In this document: positions 10,606 through 22,600 of the stretch, in pieces
Layout: each line of letters begins with the position of its first letter
Numbering within the stretch: the first letter of the stretch is position 1
Origin: Sphaerolaimus hirsutus
Lineage: Eukaryota; Nematoda; Chromadorea; Monhysterida; Sphaerolaimidae
Assembly: GCA_964036195.1 (NCBI GenBank)
Contig: OZ038453.1
Coordinates: 12,933,206-12,997,205, forward strand
Reading direction: 5' to 3'
Length of the DNA stretch: 64,000 nt
Made by a program: the position numbers and the translations under genes
Notes under the pieces: generated by a model
The model's database searches: none
What the model was told of the DNA's origin: nothing
The model's input: the letters and a program-made list of their open reading frames with translations, nothing else

Positions 10606-13600
10606 GTAGAGTGAGTTCAATGAAAATTTAGAACATTAAATTAATTAATCAGTGCTACAACCCACAATATGTTTATTTGTTAATGTGTAAAATTGTGTGA
10701 TTGTGTGTAAAAACCTGCAAAAAATATTGTGTGAATCAGTACACAGAATTTCAGCTGCAGAAAACAGTTTTATGTTCATTTTTAAATGTTTTATCTGTAG
10801 CTTTTATTTTTTATTTTTAAAAAGTGTAAAGAATTTCAGCTGTTCCTATTGTGTACAACCTCAAAAATACAATATGATCATAACACCATCACATAATGAT
10901 TACACTAGTTTTACAACACCCACTGAATATTGTGTTCCAATTTCCAATATTGTATTTATGGTGAATGACTTGTAAATAACTGGCACTAGTACAAAAGCAA
11001 ATACAACCATGGTACTTAATTATGCTGTGATTTTTGTCCTTGTGGTTTGTCTTTAAAGAAAAGATAATGTAATTGTTTAATTTTTTTTATCTGTTGTCTG
11101 TGTTCTATGCTAAAATAATGGTGATTGCGACTCAGTCAGTTCAAATGTTTGTAAATAGGTATGTCAAAATTGCCGTTGAACAAAGAACATTCAATACTGT
11201 GCACTGGCACATGTTGACAGTGTTGATAAGCCAGAAAATTTCTGTATTGATACACGTATCAATGTATTACTATATTTTTGCTGTATTTTCTTTTTTTGCT
11301 ACATGCAGGTTGCAGCACAGGACTACTGCGCAAACCCAACGAGTCTCGGCCTGTCAGGTACAGTAACTGTATGGTTATTTTTCAATAACATGGTTAAAAA
11401 TTGTGTTGCAAATTTTTTTCTAGAATTTTGAATTTTAACACTGCATTCTGAGTTTTTATATAATAATTATCTCCACGTTAGGTTGTCAATAACTCTCCAT
11501 GTATGGCTTTTGGAGTCCTGATTTTTACCTTTCCAAGTTCTGTTTTCGAACAGCGGAAAATTTTGTATGTAAACTCGACTTACATGAAACAAATCAGTTT
11601 TGTTTGACTTATGTTTCCCTTCGCTGAGCGTCTACTGAGGCGGAACATAAGTTCCGACTGCCGATTAAAATAAAAATAAAAATATAAAAAGTGTTCGCTG
11701 GTCCATCGGTTGACTATAGTTTCCGTCTCGTCTGTTACTTGGCTTGGGTTGCGCACGGGGAAGTGAAATTAGATAAGTGAACGTCACCATCGAAATTTGA
11801 ATTAAAGATCTACACTTTATATATATATATACGATAATTTCTTATTATTACGAACATAGTGAGCATTTTATGTTATTCAGAGCAATTTTTAGATTTTCAA
11901 AACGATCCAGATTTCGCTAGTGGTGTATAACGATGGCAAAAAAAGATTCGAAAATTCGAAAACATTTTCGAATTTTCGAATTTTTTCATAATTTTCGAAT
12001 TTTTATTCCACCCCTGAAAAAAACACTTAAAAATCGATTTATTTTTCAAAAAATTCGAAAATTCGAAAATTCAAAAATTCGAAAATAGTTTTCGAATTTT
12101 TCAGGGAATTCAAGGCGACAAAACACACTCTTAAGTTCAGCGTGCAAAATAAAGCGACAATTGATGTGTGGTGGGTCTGAAAAAGACTGATGTAATAGAA
12201 AAAACCCATAAAACATTGAAATGGGGTCCGCGGCAACAGCAGCGGACCCGACACATATATTGAGGAATGCACTGAGCCTTGCCGTGAACAATTAGAACCG
12301 CGGCGCAGAAACGGGGACGCAGGTCCATCAAAAAGTCCGAGGGGCAGTTACCGTATTTCTTCGATTTTATTGACTGTCAATGTATTCTTCAGATGCCCTC
12401 CAAACCCGTCAAAGTAATTTGGGCCATGTAAATGAACAGTCAATAAAATCGAAGAAATACGGTATATACACAAGCGTTTTTTTTGGAAGGCGTTCAGAAA
12501 TGGTGCAAAATCACAGTGAAATTAAGGTTAAAAGGGGTTCCAAACATGAAAACAGTCCAAATACTGTGTTTTAAGCTCAAAATTCAACATTTTGTGAAAA
12601 AGATTCGAAAATTGACAAAAAAGATTCGAAAATTTGAAAATTCGAAAATTAAATTCGAAATTCGAAAATTCATTTGGGAAAAAATTCGAAAATTCGAAAA
12701 TTCATTTAGGAAAAAACACTTAAAAATTTAAATACTTTTTTTTCGGGGGGTTTGCCATCGTTAGTGGTGTACAGTGTACAGGGTCGTTCTTCCCTTGTTC
12801 TATCGCACGCACACATACGTACTTTTTTGTTGGAATTTGTCCGGACTGTTACAATAAAATACCTTGTTATCTGCTTTCATATGACAATATGCGTGTCCAG
12901 TTTATCCTGTTCTCGCATAAAACGTCGGATTGAATAAGATTTACCATGAATCGATTGGAATGCATTCATTAAAATTCAAAATTAACTTAACAATTTTAAC
13001 GAAATTAAAAATTGGTACGGAAGGGCCGAATCACTGATTCCTTTCATGTCTGCCGAGTTTAACAACCGAATTCGCGTTTGCATTGCGCATTTTATTTTAT
13101 TTTTTATTTTTGGCCGAATTCCAAAAATGACGTCATGCATGGGTTACGGTCAGCAGAATTGACTGGCATAAAGTAACCCGAGTTTACCTTCCTTTTTAGT
13201 AATTTTAGGCCACTGAAATGTTTTTTTTTTACTGTTACAGTTTCTAATTTCCAAGTTGAACTATAAAGCAAATACTAAATTAGTTTTCTGCCTGCGCAAT
13301 TATCACACTATTTTGAGGGGGACTATTCAAGGGGTGGATGGTCCAGCTCCAGCGTCATAATTTTCAGCCACATTTCAATCAATACGCTGCATAAACAATG
13401 CTACATGGAATTTTTTAGTCCGTCATTTGACAGGGTAGGGATTATTTGAGGCCTAATCAAGCATTGGCAGTATTTTTACACCCTACTTGGCACACTGCCA
13501 ATGAAATTAAATACAAATAACTGCATGTAAGTGCATAGCATCAAGAACATGAGTATACACATTTTTTGTTTTTCTCCACATCAAAAGATACAAGTGAAAG

Positions 13601-16600
13601 ATGATTTCACCATGTTAAATTTGAAATTGTCTACACCATAACACACACTGCATGCATTTAGTTGATATTCCAGTTGATATATTTATAATATTCGCCAGTG
13701 CAGCTGTAGTGCACAAAGTCATATGCACTTTCAGGAGGTACATTGGCGATGTTGCCTGTCACTGACACGGATGCAATGAATGTCATTGGTCAAGGTTTGA
13801 AGGTGAATTCGTTATGGAAGGGATTTCATACCCATCTGAAAACTATGGAAATCAAAACTCTAAAATTGAACACATAATGGTCCTTGCGTTTATTCATTTT
13901 TGAGCAGTAAGATGACAAATAAAATTCAGTGTATTTATCACACAATTGTTTTGTTTATCTGGGTGACACATATTTATTGTGCAGGACTATATGCTAATAC
14001 ATGTGATGAGAAAATTTGACTACATCTCAGCTCTAAAAAACGTTGCATCCCCATTTCGCATATGCGTAGTCCTAACTAGTGATGGAAAAAGCGCCAGACT
14101 TTTGGCGCCAAGCGCCAAAAGCGCCATGGCGCTTTTCTGACCCCAGCGCCAAGCGCCAATGGCGCCAGAGCAAAATGGCGCCAAGCGCCAAAAGCGCCAT
14201 GGCGCTTTTCTGAACCTCAGCGCCAAGCGCCAATGGCGCCAGAGATGGATGGCGCCAAGCGCCAATAGCGCCAGCGCCAAAAAAAATTTTCTGCAATATG
14301 TTGTAGAATAATGGGTGCATGACGTGACATGTCATAGTAGTCGATTTAACATTTGCCATTGTGATTGGGGAGCTTCCAATGGGAAGTGAGGTTCCACACA
14401 CAGCTGAAACAAAGGTTCCTCACACAGCCAATAGGTGGAGTTATTTAAGAGACGTTTATTCGTTTCTTAGTCGGCTAAAAGTTATGAGGATTTATGGTAT
14501 TTTTCGTTACTTTTTCTGCTGATGTATGCTTTTTCTAGACAGAGCAATTTATTCCATTCATAGTTGCTCAAATGTATTTACATTTACTCGAAAAATACAT
14601 TACTCGAGTACAGCTTTCCTAAATACCGTATTAGCTGGAATAAGTCCCCTGAGGAATTATTTTGTTTGACTTTTTGAGGGGGAACTATTCATGAATGGGA
14701 ATTATTCCCAGATGGTTACAAAACATAAAACACAATTTTCATCAACTATCAACATTACCATCAACTTTTACTTATCAACGTTTGTCAAGGCTTAAAATGA
14801 ATCTCGCGGTGTATAATCCACCCACATTTCTAAGCAAAAAAACTAAAAAATTTGTTTCACATATATACCAAATTTAGATATACTCGGCGTACGTGATACT
14901 CTGCCCTCGCACTGATTTAAGTCTCGTGTTGGAAGCGTGCCAATGATTTTTAAATCATGCGATTTCCGTAAAATTATGAAAAAAATTCATCGATGTGAAT
15001 ATGTTAATGAATAACATTATAACAACAATCAATTTTGTCATCTAATATGAAACTCGGACGCGTTAACCATCGTTGGCACACTTCCAGCGGGAACCACGCG
15101 TGCAGGATGTAACCGGAGTTAGCATTCAAAAAATAACCCGTGATTTATATTTTCAAAAATCACAATAAATATAAATAACCCGTGATTTATATATATTTAT
15201 ATTTTTTTCAAATTCTGAGTGATATATTTATATATATTTTTTTAAATTTGAAAAAAAATCACTGAGAAAATCACTCATACTAGATACATTGTGGTGCAAG
15301 TATTGCACTTCATGACTAAAACATGTAATTTGTGCAAGAGAATTTTGAATTTTGCAAGAGAATTTTCTCCTGAAAATCTCTTATCTGCTCATGTAGAGCA
15401 TTATTGAGTACAAATAGCATTTGAAGCAGGTAAAATTTGTGCCTACACACACTAGTTTTCACCATGACTTTTTTAAAAACTGAAATGGCCAAAAATGGTG
15501 ACATGTCACCATCCAATTTTCCACAATAGAATGCTGTAGATGTTCAGTTTTCACAAATAGCGTGGATTTCAGTGGGGTTGTTTTGGCAAGTCACTAGTTT
15601 GCCACTGTGTTTACCTAATGTGAAAACTCAAATGATGACAAATGGTGATATCACCATCACTTAGTCTTCATTATGTGTGTGACAAAGATGTAAACAGCTA
15701 ACAATGTTCAAGTAACTTTTTATGTCATCCTGCTATGAATTGTATTGTCACGTTTAGTGTACAAAGCATCTCTCTATCTTATAACATACTTTTCTGAAAT
15801 AAAACATAACATTGAATCAAAAATACCCGCGTGATGTCATCAAAAATGATCTACAGTAATTGAAAACTCACTTCACCACTTTTGAAAGCTGGCAACACTT
15901 GGTGACATCCACCAATGTTGCCAGTTATTTAATATGGGGACAACTGTGGAAAACTGTCACCATGGTGTCACCAAAATGTCACCAAAATTTTGCCAAACAT
16001 GTAGCCGTGTGCCGTGAGTTTTCACAGCTCACCACTGTTGAAAAAGTAGCTTTTTCAAACACAAGATGATTGCATGAACTACTGCATTTCCTCTAAATAC
16101 CCCCCCCCCTCAAAATGGACACTATGAATTTATAACCCCCCCTGGTTTAACCCCCCTCAAAATTCTCACTCTGAAAAAAACAAACCCCCTGGGGGTATTT
16201 CAAGGAAATATGGTAAGTGAATTTGCACTTAACTTCCTCAGCATACCTGGCACTGCTGCAAGTACTAAGCACCTATTTAGTCAAACATCACTGCCACAAC
16301 CAGACACTATAGGTTAAGTGCAACATGTTTGCAGTGCAAAATGTTTTTGAAGTTGTCATTGAGGTTGTAGGTTGAATTTTTCTGTTGTGATATTTGCGTG
16401 ATATTTTCACTTGTCAAAATTGTATGAAATGAATACTGCTTGTGAAACAATAATAACTAGATTGTGGGATGTTAGAGTACATTTTTGTGCTTGCAAATGG
16501 TAAATTAAGCCTGCAATAGCCCACAATTTTGCTTGTAATTGAAATAAACCGCAAGTGATTTTTTGTGATTTTTTTTGAGCTTAGAGTTATTTTTTCAGTG

Positions 16601-19600
16601 ATTTAATTATATTTTCTGAAGGCCTTGAGTGATTTATATATATTTATATTTTTTCCAAGTTTGGGGTGATATATTTATATATATTTTCCAAACAATTGGT
16701 GATTTTTTTGAATGCTAACCGGAGTATATGAGGCAAAATGTCCAAAAATGAGTAAAAAGCAAAAACAGTTTATCACATTTGCTTTTATTCTATGTATAGA
16801 AAGGTATGCCCTAATATTGCCTGATCAATTTTTTGTAAATATTTATGTTCCCTAACACCCTTATATTTATGATTCAATATGTTTTTCAGTTCTCCACAAA
16901 CTTAGGTAATCAACTGAGTGTCGTTTATACCATATTACTACACTTTTTATGATCACGGTTGGCGCTTTTTTGGCGCCATTTAAAATGCTGGCGCCAGGCG
17001 CCAATAGCGCCACAAAAAAATGGCGCCAAGCGCCAAAAGCGCCATGGCGCTTTCTCGGATCCCGGCGCCAAGCGCCAATGGCGCCAGAGGATTTTAGCGC
17101 CAAGCGCCAGAAGCGCCATGGCGCTTTTTGCTTTGGCGCTAGCGCCAGGCGCCAGCGCCATGGCGCTTTTCCATCACTAGTCCTAACATATCAGTGTGTG
17201 TGCCAGGGTTGGCTAAATCGCAGAAAAAAATAAAAATAAAATAAAAATAAAATGGAAAATTAAAGAATAAAATAAAATAAAATAAAATTGAAAATTAATA
17301 AAATAAAAATACAATTTTACTAAAATTCGAATTTTTGTAAAATTTTAGTAAAATTGTACAATAATTAGAATTTTCGTACAATTTTAGTAAAATTTTACAA
17401 AAATTTGAGTGTCTGTTAAATTCTATAGAAAGTTTTCTATCATGTTGCTTAAGTTCCGAGCTGCCAATTTGCAGAACTAGTGCCTTGTTGTATCTTTCAT
17501 TGTTGTGATCAAAACATATCGTTGCTCAAAATTGCAAATTTTCACATTTTTAAAAATATTTTCACCTTAAAGATCACTAATTTATATGATTTGTTTCCCA
17601 TTTTCTTTGTTCCATACCTTGAAAAAGCCTATATATTGAACCACACAAGCCCTCCCCCCACCCAAAAAACAACAACCACATTTTAGGTATCTTCCCTTGG
17701 CCTCCCTTAAGCAATTAGATGCATATATCCAGGACCTCCAGAGGGTCAAAATACAAAATGCCGACCTCACAACTCGTGTCAAAAGTTTACATAATTTTTT
17801 TTTGTATTCATCTGCATGCTTCCAGCATGCACATTGTTTTATGTCCTTGCATCCAAGATTTCCGATTTTTTGTAAAATTTTTGTAAAATATTTGTAAAAT
17901 TTTTGTAAAATGGTTTCATTTTATTTTATTTATGACATTTCAGAATAAATTAAAATAAAATAAACTGAAACATGAATAAAATAAAAATAAAATACAATTT
18001 TAATAAAAATAAAATACAATTTTAGTAAAAAGAATTTTACTAAAACCAACCATGGTGTGTGCATGCAAAATTACAAAACAAATGCTATGCTCACTGCTCA
18101 ACATTTGTTCAGGAAAATTTTGACTTTGGCTAACGAAACCATAAATCAAATGAGTGACCATATGGGTATATGATAAAAACAAAATGCCATTGCACTAAAA
18201 TAGTAAAAAAATTTTTTGAAAAACGTGTTTCGTGCAATACATCTTTTTAAACTGCGTGACCGAAATGTGTTGTGCAGTGGAACGTTTTCCGATTCATGAT
18301 GCATGACAAATTCATGTTATTTATGGCCTCAACGTGAAATTGATTTGTCATTGCACCATTTTCAATGTGTTTATAAGTCAAATTTTAGAATAACATCTTG
18401 CACATGATAAATTTTTGTGAAAGGTTAAGTTTTGAACAGGAAGTTCAAAAAAAAACTTGAAAACATGCATACCATATATCCTCAAATAAGACCCCCCCTT
18501 GAATAACTCATCCACCTTGAATAACTCCCCCTCTTGAATAACTCCCCCTCTGGGTGAAAAATATGCTACAAAATTGACAAAAGTGATCAATGAAAATACA
18601 AAAGGATGTTAAAGTATGGCAGCAACAGCATATACATAATGCTATTTCATGTGTATGCACACAATTTAGTTGTTGTAGAACTTTTAAAAACCGTATATAC
18701 TCGAATAATCCCCCCGGGGAATTATTTTTTTGTCGGATTCTTTTGAGGGGGGACTAGTGATGGAAAAAGCGCCAGTCTTTTAGCGCCAAGCGCCAAAAGC
18801 GCCATGGCGCTTTTCTTACCCACAGCGCCGAGCGCCAATGGCGCCAGAGCAAAATAGCGCCAAGCGCCAAAAGCGCCATGGCGCTTTTCTGAACCTCAGC
18901 GCCAAGCGCCAATGGCGCCAGAGGGTAATGGCGCCAAGCGCCAATAGCGCCAGCGCCAAAAAGATTTTCTTCAATTCGTTTGTAGAATAATGAATGCATA
19001 GCGTTGACGTACCGCTGATGTTTATGTAGTCGATTTAACTGATGATTTACCTTTTGAGTAAAAAGTAAACACATTTAAACTTTGTATATAATCAACTTGT
19101 ATACTTTGTATATACCGTATTTCCTCGAAATACCCCCGGGGGGTTTATTGTTTCAGAGTGAGAATTTTGAGGGGGGGGTTAAACGAGGGGGGGGTATTTC
19201 GAGGGGGGGGTTTATTATCTCGCCAGAAATTTTTTTGAAAACCAAGTACTAAATTGTCGTCTGAAACGTACGCAGACGTCGAAAATGCAACAAAAATCGC
19301 CATTTATAAGACTCTAAAGACTTGTATAGGTGTGTAGACGTATAATAATTGTTCTCACATAACAGAGTCATCGTTTTTAACGTGTGTTTTGCATTACCCA
19401 GATGACAAACCGCAGCCTTTGTTATTTACGTTCTCTATACACTAAATTTGGGGGGGGGGTATTTCGAGGGGGGGGGTTTATAAGTTCATAGTGTCCATTT
19501 TGAGGGGGGGTATTTCGAGGGGGGGGGGTATTTCGAGGGGGGGGGGGTATTTCGAGGAAATACGGTAATCAATATGTTGTCTCCTAATATTTATCAATAT

Positions 19601-22600
19601 TTAATAAATATTAATGCCCCATAACACCCTTAGACAAATCAATATTTATTCAGTTGCCCTCAAAATTGAGCAACTGGAGTGTCCATTTCACAATAATATA
19701 GCAATTTTCATAATCATGGTTGGCGCTTTTTTGGCGCCATTTAAAATGCCGGCGCCAGGCGCCAATAGCGCCACCAGAAAATGGGCCAAGCGCCAAAAGC
19801 GCCATGGCGCTTTGTCAGACCCCGGCGCCAAGCGCCAATGGCTCCAGAGCGTTTTAGCGCCAAGCGCCAAAAGCGCCATGGCGCTTTTTGCTTTGGCGCT
19901 AGCGCCAGGCGCCAGCGCCATGGCGCTTTTCCATCACTAGGGGGGACTATTCAAGGGGGGATTATTCAAGGGGGAATTATTATTTCGTCAAAATTTTTAG
20001 CATGTTTCTATGAACTAATTTCATGAAATATGCTTTACTTACTAAATAACATGTAATTTTTGTTCAAATTGGATGCAAAAACTTTACCATATGCCTAAAG
20101 GGGGAATTATTCGAGGGGGGAATTATTTTTTTCTCACTACTCTAAGACGGGGGAATTATTCAACTGGTGGAATTTTACAAGGCGGGGGAATTATTCGAGT
20201 ATATACGGTATGTGGATTACATGAGGTGACAGAATGCATTCATCATAGAATAACCTCCCCCCTTGAATAACTCCCCCTTGAATAACTCACCCCTCAAAAA
20301 TCCTGACGAAAAAATAGCTCCCCTGGGGACTAATTTGAGGATATATGGTAAAAATGTTTCAGTGACATTTAATTTGTCGTTGCACCTTTTATTTGTCATA
20401 ATGCTTTTTCTCTCTTTACGCAGAGCTTTGCAACAGGTGGTCTACAGGCGCTCCACACTGGCATTGAAAGAGTGAAGCCAGCTGATAGTTCCAATTTGGA
20501 TCATGGTTTTTCGTGGTCAGTGCTATGCTACCATCGTGAGATTAAATTTCTGTTAGAGTTTTTAGACAATATTTCGATAAAATCTGTGTGATGATATAAT
20601 AAAGAGTTATAAAGGGTTTTTCTGATGGTAACCGCCCCTTGCTAGTCGTTGGTTCAAATCAAAAGCATGTAACAAACCATTTTCAAATCCAGGAAAAATT
20701 TACCCTGCAGGGTCGACCACAGGCACATTTTGAAATTATCCTGCCGCTAATTCTGTATGATAACTCGGTGTCGAACATGTTTAATGAGATTAACATGCTT
20801 ATGTTATTGCTAGTGCTTACTGTATCACCATAGTTAACATAACGGAAATGGAAAGTTGACACCAACTGATATGCGCACAAAAAAACGGATAATTTCACGT
20901 GTGTCGGGTCGAACGAGGTATACGCCGTGCCAACGAAGTCCGACTGCCCTTGGCTGCCATGGTGGCCCGACAACCCGGGTGGTGATGGTGGCGCCGACAA
21001 TTTAGACGTGGTCGAAGCATATATACTCCCAGACGGAGGTGAGAAAGAAATGTTTTTTTACATCATTTCGTTATAAATATCTATAACACAATTTTATGTT
21101 GTTTTAGCGATCGGTCTCAATGATTTACCAAGAACTGCTGAAAGATACGTCATCTGTCAAGTTGGTGAGTGGATAATGGTGATGGCGCTAGCGCCAAAGT
21201 AAAGAGCGCCATGGCGCTTTTGAGCTTGGGACTATTTTAGCGAGGCGCCAGGACCAAAACGCCTGGCACTAACCCTTGGCGCCATTTTTCTCTGACGCTT
21301 TTGGCGCTTGGCGCCAACCTCCTGGCACTTTGTCCATCACTAGTGGACAAACGTTGACTGGTAAATCACTTATGGTACAGCCTTTACACCAGTGGGTTCC
21401 CATTCCCATTCAGACGGTGGGCAGCTGACAGGTCAGCCCTTGGTGGCTACCACCCATCCCAGTGGGGCCATTGGCGCAGAATCAACCATACTTATGACAA
21501 TGTACTTCAACCCTGCAAATGGCAGACATGAGGCCATTGACCTTTGTACTGAGAAGTGTGCCTCTCTGCATTTGTGCGCTGGATTGAGCATAAATTTCAA
21601 AGGAGGTTTGCTATCTTCTCACATTGAAAATAGTAATATTTCAGGTTTTTGATCTGTTTACCCATAGTTGTTAAAACGTATTTACGTTTACTCGATAAAT
21701 ACATATACTCGAGTACTAATAAGTTTACATTTACGTAACACTCAATTTGGGGGGGGGATTTCCATGTGCCTTGTGTAAGTAGCGATGTATGTTAAACGTA
21801 TTTACGTTTACGCGATAAATACATATACTCGAGTACTAATAAGTTTACATTTACGTAACACTCAATTTGGGGGGGGGGTTTCCATGTGCCTTGTGTAAGT
21901 AGCGATGTATGTTAAACGTATTTACGTTTACGCGATAAATACATATACTCGAGTACTAATAAGTTTACATTTGTGTTACACTCATTTTTTTTTTTTTTTT
22001 TTTTGGGGGGGGGGGGGTATTTCCATGTACCTTGTGTAAGTAGCGATCTATATTATAATGCCCAAATATTTTATTTGCCAAATGCCCAAACATATCCTAT
22101 TTCATCACATTCATTACCGGTTCTTGGCATGTTGAACTACTAATTTCATGAAAATTTCCGTCGAAATAATAAGTCCCGCTCGAATAAGCCCCCCACGAAT
22201 TAATCCTCACTCAAAATGTGCTGACGAAATAATAACCCCCGTGGGGGTAATTTGTGGTATACTCGGCAGACATGACACTCTACTAATAGATATGATTTAT
22301 GCCTTCGGCTGGCAGACAGCCAACCGAAAACTTATGAACCGACTACCCACTCCACTCGACTCCATTTCATCCCGGCTCGGAACCGGTTCAGTCAGCCGCA
22401 GTTCAGTGCGGACTGCGGTTATGACGTCATGATGGAGTGTTACCTCCAGAAAAATGTAGGCTGTCATGTCGCCAGAGTATATTACCAATATGTTTTAACA
22501 ACTCTCTAACGGCTGCACCAAATACACAGGAAGATGTTTGCTGCACAGCCTCTCTCGCGAACAATCTGTTAACGAAAATACAAAAGTCACTGGTTTTCAC

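Larger units (their letters stand above)
18691..20208. mobile_element. TA-MITE (tcgaataattcccc family) hosting a hAT-like element
   Basis: Left end ccgtatatactcgaataatc, right end gattattcgagtatatacgg-like, with repeats gggggaattattcaa across 19.94-20.2 kb. It is interrupted by the GGCGCC hAT-like element at 18755-19939, whose target duplication lies within the G-rich repeat. Confidence 0.75.

Noticed and set aside
17697-17897. 66-codon ORF with a helical, coiled-coil-like start
   Set aside because: Lies inside the hAT-like MITE 17204-18054, with no matching frame in the sister copies seen here.
14020-20026. Ala/Trp/Arg-rich ORFs at 14.1, 17.0, 18.8 and 19.8 kb (and similar at 34.7 kb)
   Set aside because: Translations of GGCGCC arrays at hAT-like ends; the same peptide appears in several frames.
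20639-20833. Short ORF between CTLD exons with a hydrophobic end, considered as a missing CTLD exon
   Set aside because: No CTLD-like residues and phases do not fit the flanking exons.
21671-22050. Regularly spaced repeats as a CRISPR-like array
   Set aside because: The 120-bp units are whole-length tandem copies without distinct spacers, and the genome is eukaryotic.
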